Below are positions 34,164 through 44,885 of a DNA stretch of 64,000 nt, in pieces. The position numbers and the translations under genes were made by a program. The notes beneath the pieces were generated by a model. It worked only from the letters and a program-made list of their open reading frames with translations, had not been told where the DNA came from and did no database searches. The stretch lies in contig NC_062222.1 of assembly GCF_902686445.1 (NCBI RefSeq), forward strand, positions 137,440,596-137,504,595. The letters are read 5' to 3'. The first letter of the stretch is position 1, and each line of letters opens with the position of its first letter. Source of the stretch: Sciurus carolinensis. Taxonomy: Eukaryota > Chordata > Mammalia > Rodentia > Sciuridae.

Positions 34164-35269
34164 CTGTAAGACAAGAGGGACACGGAGGCGGTTTAGGAAG
34201 CACGGACCCCTGACCCCCTAAGTCAGCCTGGCCATGCATGGTCTCCCGGTCCCCTGAGCAGCCTGCATGGGTCTCTCTGGGGCTATGGACGGGCTCAGAG
34301 CAGGAGGCGTGGCCAGGAGGCTGGAGGAAGGCGGGAGGCTGGGCAGGGCACTGGGCTCCTGGGCTGAGATGCCGTGGCTCCTGGCGGTGGGCCGCCCTGA
34401 GACCCTGCCTCAGTTTACCCCTGCGTGCAGTGGCACTCCAAGGCGACCTTGTGGGGACTGCCCCGGAGACGGACTGCCACGGACCCTCCCGTAACTCTCT
34501 CCCCTGCCTACTCTCCACTTCTTCCTTTACACCAGCAAGCTCCTCACCCTAGATTTGAAAATGCTTTTCTTCCAGACAAAAAGAGTCTTAGTCAAACTGC
34601 AGTGTGCAGAGCGTAGGGCCTCAGAAAGCAGGCTCGCCAGGACCTCCCACAACATTGCAGCCGAGGGGCCGGTCCTCGAGGGCCCCTCGTGCCAAGCGGG
34701 GTCCCGACGTGCCAGCTCTGAGGCTGGGGACGTGTGTGACCCCCGGAGGAGCAGGCGCGACCCCCCCGATGCTGTGCTCCGCGAGCAAACCTGCCCACAG
34801 AGCCAGGCTCCGGCATCGCAGGGGTGGCCAGGAGGCGAACAGGCACAGACCTGCCGGGGCTGGGCAGCGGCCTGGGTGCAGCACCTGCCGCGTGGCCAGG
34901 TGGCCACTGCAGCAACTCCACCCGCAAGCCATCCCCGGCCTGGAGCCCAGTGTGTCCCACGCATGCCAGTAGCCACAGGGGACAGGGCGCTCTGACCCAC
35001 TCCGGCCCGGAAGCTGTTTGCCTGGGACTCTGCTTCCCCAGCAGAGCTGGGGCAGAGCACCCGTCACCAGGCCCGCCCTGCGCCCTGGGCGGGAGATGGG
35101 GAGCACCTGAGGCAGACGGTGGCTTGGTCAGCTGACGCTCCCCCGGGGCCCTGCCCACCGTGCCTGGGGCCTTCCGCCAGCAGGCCCCAGAGGCGGCCTC
35201 AGAACGAGACTGGCGGACGTGCTAGCGACTGGCCCAGTCAGAGACCCACGGGGTCCCCGCTGTGTGTAC

Positions 35270-35324
35270 CTCGAGTGCCCCAGCCGGCATCCGGGTCTGC
35301 TCCGCAAGGGGCCATACCGGCATT
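35270..35324 (-). CDS. ABLIM2: ABLIM2 coding exon (NAGMAPCGADPDAGWGTR)
   Basis: Eighteen codons plus one base encode NAGMAPCGADPDAGWGTR, which lines up with NANLAPCGADPDASWGMR of human ABLIM2 as I remember it. The acceptor is CTTCCAG, and its pyrimidine tract is a (CT)n microsatellite (plus-strand GA run at 35,330-35,348). The donor is G/GTACAC. The exon ends in phase 1 and joins the microexon. The segment lies in the linker between the LIM domains and the headpiece and is predicted to be disordered. Confidence 0.95.
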
Positions 35325-37214
35325 CTGGAAGAGAGAGAGAGAGAGAGGGCGGCAAGAGACGGGCTGCAGGGCTGGCACGGGGCCCGGGACCGTCCCCTCG
35401 CAGGCCTCAGAGGAGGGCAGCCAGGCAGCCAGGGCTGAGAGACGGGCAGACGCGAGGCCCAGCTCTGGAGGCCTCAGGCGGTCAGGGGCCTGGGCGCGGG
35501 GTAGCAGCAGGGGAGGCTCAGCCGTGGCCCCCAAGCTCACTCTGCTCCGCTCACCGCAGGCCCTGTCCTCTGCCCAGGGCTCTGCTGACCCGGGGCCCAA
35601 GTGCTCCCTGAGCCCTACGAGACGGCCAGGGCCCCCGCTCTCCTCCCAGAGCCCCCGGTCCTGCTACGCCATTGCGGATGCCTGTGTGCCTGTCAAGAGG
35701 GGCCTCGTCCGCGCCCTGGACCTGCGGCTCCGGCAGGCCTGCTGATGGCCGTTTTGAGGATTCGAGGAGCCGGGCTCTGGCCCAGCGCCTGGGCAGTCGC
35801 AAGCCCTGTTCATGGAGGACGGCGTCTCTGACGGTCCACCCAAGGGCTGAGGCTCTGAGAGGGCGAGGGGCCGAGAGCCCCTGGCCACCGTCCCAGGCAC
35901 CTCTGCCACCTGCCATGGCAGCAGTGGAGACGTTGCCATCTTGGCGCATCACGACCATCCGTGTCTGGGATTCTTTCCTTTCTGTCCACCTGAAAAAACT
36001 CATGGACACATCCTGCCAATGCAGGGCCCCCGCAGGGGCTGGTCGGCCCTCTCCTGTCCTTCTCCCACACTCTGCTGGCGCCTGGCTCCTGTGCTCAGAG
36101 CAACGCTCGGATGGCTCATGCACCCGCGGCCCACCGTGGGCTGAGCCCCTGAAGAAATGTCTTTTTCATGCCACGGTCCCCAGCACCTGGCCCAGGGTCG
36201 GAAACGGCCTCAGGACTGTGGGCCAGTGCTCCTGGGGCTGGGCCCCGGGCTTACGTTCCCAGAGTCCTTCAGTGCAGGGGCGTGTGGGTACTGTTTCAGC
36301 CACAGCAAGGAGCTGGTTACAGCCGAGAGGGTCCGAGCAGGAGACCCCAAGTCCAAAGCTCTTCATCTGACACAGGGACACTGAGGCCCAGAGAGAAGCG
36401 GGGACCTTCCTCCTGCCTCACAGCTGGACCCCGCCGTGGGGACAGCGCTGAGTGGGTGAGTGGGGGGGGCTGGAACTGGCCTGGACTTAAATTTTGATAT
36501 TTTGTTCATCTTGGAATTTCTGCAGGAGTTTGTTTCTAAAAGTGTTGCTTTAGAATCCGATGCATCTTGACGCTGAGCCTTCTGGTTGGGGCCTCTCTCG
36601 CCCCACCATCCAGTCCCAGATCCTGAGTCAGGCGTCCACACCCATCCAGGAGCTCTCCACCACCCGGCGCCTCCGCCTCTTCCTCGCGGGCCTTTCCAGA
36701 AAGTTTTCTGAGACATTTTTGGAGCCTCAGACCAGCACCCAAGGCGCACCTCTCCTGCCAGGGAGCCTCCCTAGAGGCATAAAGCTAGCTGGACCTGGCT
36801 CTGCCCGCCTCTGCCCGCCTCTGCCCAACTGGCCTGGCTGCCGTGGAGGAGAGATACCGCCACCTAGTGCCCGCTGCCTCACACCACCGTCATCAGAGGC
36901 CCGGGCTGCCTCCCCTGCAGCAGCACCAGCTCGCAGGTGGGGACCTCAGAGGGAGGGGGGCACCGGCCAGGCGGGGGAGGGGTGCCAGGTTGGTCCGGAG
37001 CAGGGAGAGCGGAGTCTGCTTCCCAGTGCAGGGAGACGACTCTGCAAGCCAGCCAGCCTTGGCTCTCCCTGCTGAGCACGGGCAGGAGAGCTAAGAGCAG
37101 GTAGGTGGCGGGCTCCCTGCAGCTCTCAGGGGATTTGGAAGACAGCACATTATTTATCCCTTTATTTGTTTGGCATGAATCACGTGATGGCTGCTCTACA
37201 GATACATTCTCCAA

Positions 37215-37370
37215 TCTTGCTGAAAATTCAGGAGGTGGGCATTATCATCACCATTTTATGGATGAGGCTCAGAGATGTTAAACAACTTGCCTGAGATCAC
37301 ACAGCAAATACACAGAACTGGAGAAATTTGAACCCATGTGTTTTGCTTTCCAAAAACCATACCAGGATGG
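37215..37370 (-). mobile_element. MIR SINE
   Basis: GGGCATTATCATCACCATTT, TATGGATGAGGCTCAGAGAT, GTTAAACAACTTGCCTGAGA, TCACACAGCAAAT and GAACCCATGTG follow the reverse complement of MIR in full order. Confidence 0.88.
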
Positions 37371-37699
37371 CTAATAGGAATGAGATTGTGGCCATTTATC
37401 CCTGACTGCCATTCTTTTCTCACTAAAGCTCATGTTGGAATGTGCCACTTCACTCAGCAATCATGATGGGGAAGAGGGCTAGGAACTTGCTTTTAAATAT
37501 CTTACGGGGCTTATGAAGAGATTCATAACCAAGAAGCCATTTGTTTTCATCATAACATTAAGAGGCAAGGATTTTTTTTTTTTTTTTTAATTCTAAGAAA
37601 TGAGTCAGAACATTTTAGAAACTTGCTCAAAGATAGAGCTGGCACGTGGACTCAGCGCTGCCAACTCCAGAGCGCGTGATCTTTCCGGCACTGCGGTTT

Positions 37700-38260
37700 G
37701 TTGTATGGATTTGTTAAGATCTTGTTTGTATTCATGTAGACATTTTCATAACTGTTCTACAAATAAGTGGGAACCAGATCGAAATGATATTCCCATGTGC
37801 CAATTAGATCACACTTCCTGTTTGGGTGCTTCGATTGCTGTTCATCGTTGTTTTTGTTCATTGCGTCCGTGTCTTATTTCGACAGAGCCGCTCCTGTCGG
37901 GCCGTCCTCGCAGCTCCTCCAGGTCTGCATGGCCAGGCTGCCGGTGCCTCCGGGCTGAGGTGCCCTTGCTGGGCTTCATCACTGGCCGACGCTTCCTCTT
38001 TATGCCCCGATTCTCTTAATGCATTTCAACCTCGACTTCCTCATCTGAAGCTGACATTGCCGTCCCCATCTCCATTTGTTTTTAGCTATTTTAGCATCTC
38101 TTTCTTACCCTTTTACTTCTTCTTGTTTAAAAATGATTTCCAAGTGTGCGTTCTGCAGTGACACACTATGACTTTGCTCTTCTGTTGACCCAACTTGACA
38201 GCTTCTGTCTTTCAATAGAAGGGATTCAGTCTGTTACCATTAGCAGAACGGGACTTCTGC
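37700..38260 (-). mobile_element. Diverged LINE-1 fragment (probable)
   Basis: The right end (TTGACCCAACTTGACAGCTT, CTGTCTTTCAATAGAAGGGA, TCAGTCTGTTACCATTA) resembles the reverse complement of an L1 ORF2 region. The stretch TAGCATCTCTTTCTTACCCT near 38,090-38,115 fits too. The left boundary is uncertain. Confidence 0.45.
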
Positions 38261-38669
38261 TAGGGAGCCTCCACCAGGCCCTGGGGGCCGCGGCCACGCC
38301 CCTGATGCCTGACTGGCGATGTGGTCCAAGTCACCCAGCCTCACCCCCGGGGGGTCTGCAGTGGTGGCTGTCTCGGGCCACCCTATGGGTGGGTTGAGAG
38401 CATCCATTGGTGGCCAGGCTTGGCTACCGGGCCATCTGACCTTTGAGACACGCGGTACTTTGGATTATTGGGGCCTTGTCACAAATTCCTCTTGGAGCAC
38501 AGCCCAGGAAAACCTGTGCCCCACGAACTCCTTTCTTTTCCCCCATCAGACTATACGATTGGTCCAGGTCACACGAGTCCCTGCCTGGATCACAGGAGGC
38601 TCAGAGCTAAGCCCTGATGGCCGTCCTCACACAGTGGCCTTTCTGCTTTGGACATGGTTTTCTCCTCCA

Positions 38670-38735
38670 GTCTCCTGCCTGCCTCAGCCTTCCCGGTCCC
38701 TGGGATCACAGATGTGTGCCGCCACACCTGGCTCC
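38670..38735 (-). mobile_element. B1-type SINE fragment
   Basis: CTCCTGCCTGCCTCAGCCTT, CCCTGGGATCACAGATGTGT and GCCGCCACACCTGGCTCC are the reverse complement of the 7SL-derived B1/Alu body. It is only a piece, without a tail. Confidence 0.7.
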
Positions 38736-41154
38736 TCCCCGCTCTCTTGAGATTTGGCATTCACAGGACTTTGGTTTCACTGCGTTGTGCTTTCACTTGG
38801 GCCCCTAAGAGCTCTTCCTGGAAGAAAAACAAACCAAGGAACCACCTAAGGAGTGACCCCGCAAAGGTGCGCAGACGGGAAGCCCAGGGGCAGGGCCAGA
38901 GTCCAGCTGCTGGGCCTGGCCGCATGGTAAAGACTGGTCATTAGATCATGTAGCTGGCCTTCCCGCTGAGAAGTGGGCAAACGACACACAGGTCTCAGAC
39001 GGTTAAAACAAAGCCTTGAAATGATCGTTAGCAGGGAAAGAAGAGGCCCAGCACCAGGCCGTCTGCGGTGGCAACTGATCCCCCGGCAATGAGAAAGCCA
39101 AGAGTCAAAGTGAGGGTGACCCCAGCTTCACGGACGCTGCGAGCCCTTGGCCAGCACGCCCTCCCCCATCGGGCGGAGCACTGGACACCAAGTCAGCTCT
39201 CAGTCCTGGCAACCCAAGACTCTGCTTCCACTGGTCCTGGGAGGGAGGGAGACTGTCCTCCGGAATGTCAGACCAGCTGTTCTCCACTGGGAGGTGGCGC
39301 GCTGGGAGACCCGGCCTCCGTGGGCATCGGGCACCGCCCGTAGCTTCGCCATGTGAACCGAGGGCCTGTCCTGGGTGAGGGCAGGCTGGGAGGTGACGCC
39401 TGCCCTTACTCTCCTCCCACACACTGAGGAGAGCGGCAGGACCTGCCTGGGTGGGGACACCTGTCTTGGACAGAGGGTACACACGGTGCCCACGGCCCCT
39501 GGGCAGAGAACAGCTGTTCCAGGTAAGACGAGAACCTGCCTGAGGGCTCCCCTCTGCCCGGGCCCCTGACTCTGAGCAGAGGCTTGGCATGGCTGGTGCC
39601 GTAGGAGGCCTGGGCACAGAGCCCTCGGCCCTAGTTTCCCTGCAGAGAAGGAAGGGGAGAGACTGCTTTTCGAAGAAGCTTGCCACGTGCGCCATCCTGC
39701 CATTCCTGACTGGAAGAGCGGTGAGCGGGGGTCCATTAGAACCCACCATGCAGAGGCACCTAGGCCTGCGGTTCTGGACCTGGGCCATGGACACAGCAGC
39801 GCGTCTGACAGCCCCCAAAAGCAAAGCCCAGGGACTCCCAGCTCCCGAAGTGTCCTGGAGCCCTGACCCTGGGGAAGGAAGGTGACAGGTGCCCCTGGGC
39901 TGTGCAGCCAGAACTGGGGACAGGCAGTTAGTGTAGAAATAGGGATCTGGTCAGGTGGAGGAAATGGAGGTCAGGAGAGCCATCTGCCTCCAGAAGCTGG
40001 AGACTGTCCCTGGGAGAACGGAATGTCAAGGATCTCCGGAGCCCACTGATTACCAGCTTTACCTGCCCTTATCAGGACTGCATGCAGGGAGCTGCTAATG
40101 AATGCCCCCTGGGCCCTCCCCCTGCCCATCTCACCTGCAAAACCAGGCCCAGCCACTTAGGCAGGAAGGAGAGATAAGGGGAGAGAACTGGAGAACAAAA
40201 GAGACTCAGCCTATAGAAGATGTAGGTGTGCTCACTTCTTGGGACTCTAGCACCTCAGCCATGGCCCTTCTCCCTCCCGGGAGCGGTCTGTTTATCACCT
40301 TTAAATAACACCTGCCTCACACGCTTGCCTCGCGAGCTTCTCTAGTGCTCAGACCTCAGCACCCGAGGACACAGCACTCGTCACCGGTGAACGGTGGTGT
40401 CAGCTGCGCCCTGACACTTCCGCTCCCACACAACAGGGCCTGGGCCTGAGTGGCCTGCCTGGCTCGTTGATGGACAGACTCCCGCAAGCTGGGGAGAGGC
40501 TGCCTGGGTGGTGGAGGTCTCCCAGCCCGGTGATCCTCCCTGGAGGCCCCTGGGGCTGTGGGAAGAGGGTCAGAAGTGAGTGGCTCTCCACCAGGGCAGA
40601 CTGAGCCAGGGCGCCGGGCGGGCACTCAGGTCCCGGGTCCCGAGCACTCGGGACGGGGAGCCTCCGCCAGCTGCGAAGGAAGGCTCGGCAGCACAGTGGC
40701 CGGCTCTGCATTTAAACGGTGGTACAGGCAGAGGGGTGGTCCTAGTGACCGTGCCACGTAGTGAGGGTAGCAGCCAACGGCGTCCCATTGGCTCACGAGA
40801 TACAGCAGCCCTTCCCGAGCCTCACTGGGCTGTGCTCAAGAGAAGCAGCAGCCCGAGGGCGTCTGGAACCAGGACCTGATCACTCTGGGTCGTCCCTGCC
40901 CCCGACCCCCACACTGAAGTCCTCCTGAGGCCTGGGACAGAGCAGGGGAGACGGGCAGCTGGCACTGCCAGGTCTGTTCCACCTGGTATGGGAAAAGCGG
41001 CAGTGGTGGCGGCAGCGCTCAGGCGGAGGAGCAGAGGTGGGCGGCGACCGGGCCCGGCCTCTCCTCCTGGCTGTGGCGAGGAAGCCGGGCTGTGTTGGGG
41101 TGGGCAGCAATGGATGGTTAGTGTGCCACAGGCCAGGAAGGGGTCAGTACCTAC

Positions 41155-41216
41155 CCGATGGTCCAGGCCATTCGTCCTGTGTCCTGGGAGAGAGTCAGAT
41201 TTGGAATAGGGGAAGC
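41155..41216 (-). CDS. ABLIM2: ABLIM2 coding exon (FPYSKSDSLPGH...)
   Basis: Two bases complete an arginine codon begun in the 50,357 exon. Twenty codons follow: FPYSKSDSLPGHRTNGLDHR. Human ABLIM2 has FPYSKSDPLPGHGKNGLDQR as I remember it. The acceptor is GTTTCAG and the donor is CGG/GTAGGT. The exon ends in phase 0. The residues are polar and proline-containing, as expected for the linker. Confidence 0.95.
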
Positions 41217-42619
41217 CTGAAACAGACACAGCACAGCCTTGTCACTCGGGCATCTGCCGGGCTGGACCCGGGCTCAGACAAGGGCAGCTGCCAACAGAGG
41301 GGCAGGCAGGGCTGGACCAGGGGCAGCACGTGGGAGGCCCCTGAGGACCCCTCAGTGTGGCTCCTGTGCCCAGGGCATGGACTGAGGAAGAACGGGGCAG
41401 GGCCACCTCCCGAGCCTGCCCTGACCGGAAGACACCTGGCCCCGTGTGCACCACAGGAGGGCGGGCATCCTCTGTCACCCCGGCGCCCTGACCAGGCTGT
41501 GCATCGTGCGCTAGCCTCAAGGGGGCCCTGAGACAATTTTATTTTCTAAACACTCTCAGCTGTTCGTGGTGGGAATTTCACATGGAAATCCAAACTGCTA
41601 GCTTCTCTCCAAATAAAAAAGTTGATTTGAGATGCTGGGCCTTGGACCCTCCCGCGGGGCAACACTCGCTGTGCCGTCAGAAGGGCTGACCCTGCGTGGA
41701 CCCAGGCAGGGAGGCCACCCGGGTGCCCTCCTCAGTGCTGCCTGGGGTGGGGGCAGAGGGTGCTCTGCAGGGACAGCCTGGCCCCGGGGCGGGGGCGTGT
41801 TCTGGAAGGAGGGAGCTTGGCAGAGCTGGTCCCCAGCAGGCGGGGACTCCACACCAGCAAGCACTCTTAGAGGCCTGTCCCTCAGCTGTCCTTCCACCTT
41901 CCCTCGGGCCTGAGAGAGCAGGCACAGATCTGCCTCATCTGGGCACCCCACCCTGGCAGCGGCCCAGCATCTGGCAGTGTAGACCAACCTCCCGCAGGGT
42001 TGAGGCCAAGCTCACTACTGGGAGCTACAGACCACCTGTGAGGGCAGCAAGAGGATGGAGGTCCCACCCCTCAGGGTCCACAAGGCCGCGTGCATGCGGA
42101 GGACGGAGGCCTGAGGGCCGCGCACACCCTCTTGCCCACTCACCCACTTCTGAGCCTCCGCCTGCTCCTGAGCCCATGGCAGTCCAGCCGGCTCGGAGCA
42201 TGCCCAGCACCCGGTGCCGCCCACAGACACAGGCCTGTGCGTCACTGAGGCGCAGCGCAGAGACTCGACTGCCACCAAGGCCACGTGAGGCCTCCGGCTT
42301 CCTGGCTGCAGAGGTTGGAGGTGTTCCTCCACCCACGGTACCAGAGGGAGCCGCAGCTCTGCTTCGCCACTGGATGCGATTCCCGGAGCTGGAGGAGCGG
42401 CCCGCCGCCTTGCCCGCTGCTCCTCTCCGTGGCTCCGCGCCTTCCGGTTGGCCTCTTGGAGTCTGCTAGTGACACATTTTCTTGGTTCTCCATTGTCTGA
42501 GAATTTATTTCCCCAACTGAGGCAGCTTCTCAAGGACCAGAGGATCCACGCGGGCAGCTCCTCCCACACGTCTCCAACCTGCCGCTTCCTCTGGGTCGCG
42601 CGGTTTCTGATGAGCACCG

Positions 42620-43430
42620 GCTGTCACTCAATTGGCTGTGCCTGCTACGGGAGATGCGTCTTTTCTCACGGGACGCTTTTAAGGCTTTCCTCTTCTTGTC
42701 CTTAATTTTCAGAAGTGTGATCATAATGTGCTTTAGCGTGCAGGTTTTGGCTTCTCTTTGGGGTTCAGTTTCTTGACTGTAGGTTTCTGTCTTTTCCAAG
42801 TTTGAAGTTTCCATCCGTTATTTTTTTCTTCGAGCCCATTTTCTGCTGTCCCGGGACTCCAGCAGTCCGGTGTTGTTCCCTGGGCGCCTGGGGCTCCGCT
42901 TGCTCCTTTCTCTCTGTTGTTCAGATTGGATGATTTTTTCGCTCTCTATGCCAGGTCCCTGAGTCTCTCCCCTGATATTCTACTCCTGAACCCATCAGTG
43001 GGTCAATTCTTTTGCTCATTTTATTTCTCAGTTCAATTGCTTCCATTTTATTTGTGAATAACTTCTAATTCTTTGGTGAGGTATTTTCAGTTGCTTCCGA
43101 ACTATTTATAATTGCATTATTATTATGGATATCTTAAAATCCTTGTCAAATAATTCCAATGTCTGATTCTTCTGAGTGTTATTATTTCTGGGTTGTCTTT
43201 TCTCACTGCCATGGTTAATTTTATGGCTTTTGATGTGATGAGTAATTTTTTTATGAACCCCTGGACATTTTGGATATTATGTCAGGAGACTGGATCTTAT
43301 TTAAGTCTTCCATTTTAGCAGCTCTCAATCTGTTCAGGTTCAGCCTGTCGAGTCTGGTCCTTCGTAGGCTATGGTTCCAATGACAATTTAGTGTTCAGAA
43401 TGCTTCTCAAAGAGCCAGTCTGGCTTGCTG
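42620..43430 (-). mobile_element. Ancient LINE-1-type relic, AT-rich
   Basis: The plus strand reads like the reverse complement of an old L1/HAL1 element: a section like TCTTAAAATCCTTGTCAAAT, AATTCCAATGTCTGATTCTT, TGAACCCCTGGACATTTTGG, ATATTATGTCAGGAGACTGG. It stands out as an AT-rich island in GC-rich intron. There is no intact frame. Confidence 0.6.
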
Positions 43431-43799
43431 CACCCCCTGGTTGGTGTGGCCGGTGCTGCCCGTGGGGGTCAGGTGTGCTACCTTGGGTCGCCTCTGAACA
43501 GGGAGGAGGCAGGAGACCCTGGCCATGGAGGAGGCCATATCCCTGGCCTGTTCTTTGGATCTGGCCTCCTCCTTGGTATCTGTGAGTGTGACTGGGGAGG
43601 GTGACATCTTGCACACTGGCCCCCAGTGGGAAGACCACCATCTTGCCCTCCTGCGGTTGTCTCTGTCTTATCTCTAGGTTCCTTCATTTGTTTTTTAGTG
43701 GGAAACACGGGAAGGAGTCTATGTGATCTCATCTTTTGAGTTGCTATCTAGACCAATTAAAATTGGTCTCTTTGTGGGAGGGACCAGCCACTGGTTGAT

Positions 43800-43960
43800 T
43801 TCAAAAGCCTCTTCACACATTCAGGGTCTCATTCAACTCTCACTGGCCTGTACATTGAATACGAGCCCGTTTTATAGATGAGGAAGCTGAGGCCTGATGA
43901 AATCAAGTGGCCTGTATGTAGTCAAACAGTTACTAGCTAGAGAGGGCCCTGGGCTTCTGG
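43800..43960 (-). mobile_element. MIR SINE relic
   Basis: CGTTTTATAGATGAGGAAGC, TGAGGCC and the preceding TCTCATTCAACTCTCACTGG follow the reverse complement of the MIR 3' half. Confidence 0.7.
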
Positions 43961-44789
43961 CTTTGGGAAACGTCACCTTGCCTGGTCCCAGGTCTGCCCT
44001 GGTGGGTTTGCAGGCATGTGGTCTTCTAGGGACCCACACGTCTGATTAAATCAAATGGACTTCAAGAGCGTGTGGCTGTGTGTGGGCACTCAAGAGAGAA
44101 ATCCACAGGGAGAAGCAGGTACAGAGGACCTGGGTGGTCATGACCCTGGGTGACATCGGGCCCTGCAAGCACTGGACACCCACGTCCAGGCTCGCCCAGC
44201 CACGCTGCCTGCGCCTCGTCTCACAAGGGGTGCGTGCCACCCTGCCCTTGGCACTCCACAGGACTGCTTCTGGGGCCCTGAGCACCTTCTTGGGGCTCTG
44301 TCTTCTTCTAGGCCAGCTTGTCAGAAGTCAGAGAAGCCACTGGACATTCAGGAAAAGGCCCTGTGGGTGGACGGGTGTTCCTGATGCAGCAGGAGACACG
44401 TGGTCACCACAGCATCCCAAGGTGCTCTATGGATAACTGACCAGCAGGCCACTCCCCGGGCAGATGACCATTGGCTCACTGTTGTCCAAGGCGACTTCAC
44501 AGCAGCATGGCGTGTGCAGCGATGGTCCCTCTCTGAGCCTCAGCATTCCTGTCTGAGGACAGAGGCGACTGTAGCCCCTTTATCCCTGAGTGACAGTGAG
44601 CAGGAGGCCCTTGGCTAGTCTGAGCTTCAGGTTTTGGAACCAAGTTGAATGTCCCCAGCTGGCTGCTGCGGGCTTGTTGTGGCATGGCCTGTGGGCTGCA
44701 TGTGCCCCATCTGGACATTCCCTGAAGGCCAGGCCATAGGATGTCCTGTGCCTCGTCCCAGGGTCTCCCTGCCAGGAGGACTGGGTCAT

Positions 44790-44885
44790 CCTGGTTTTCA
44801 CAGATGAGGGAATTTCAGACTCGGAGAGGTGTGTTTTTGTGCCCAAGGTTACACAGCAAGTGAGAAGCTAAGATTTGATGCTGGG
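44790..44885 (-). mobile_element. MIR SINE relic
   Basis: TTTCACAGATGAGGGAATTT, CAGACTCGGAGAGG, GCCCAAGGTTACACAGCAAG and TGAGAAGCTAAGATTTGA follow the reverse complement of MIR. Confidence 0.75.

Larger units (their letters stand above)
35325..41154 (-). other. ABLIM2: ABLIM2 intron with LINE and SINE relics
   Basis: This is a 5.8-kb intron. From 35,350 to about 36,850 it is GC-rich unique sequence. MIR (37,215-37,370), a diverged LINE-1 region (about 37,700-38,260) and a rodent SINE fragment (38,670-38,735) follow. From 38,800 to 41,150 I see only unique GC-rich sequence and chance frames. Confidence 0.7.

Noticed and set aside
35119..35745. 208-codon plus-strand open frame
   Set aside because: It runs antisense across a true ABLIM2 exon and contains the GA microsatellite. 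Composition only.
34600..35800. Possible intronic CpG island with an alternative ABLIM2 promoter
   Set aside because: CpG density is raised but not clearly above the GC-rich surroundings by eye, and no promoter motif cluster or first exon was visible.
41696..42469. 257-codon plus-strand open frame
   Set aside because: It overlaps other long frames on both strands in GC-rich intron, which is expected by chance. No protein family recognised.
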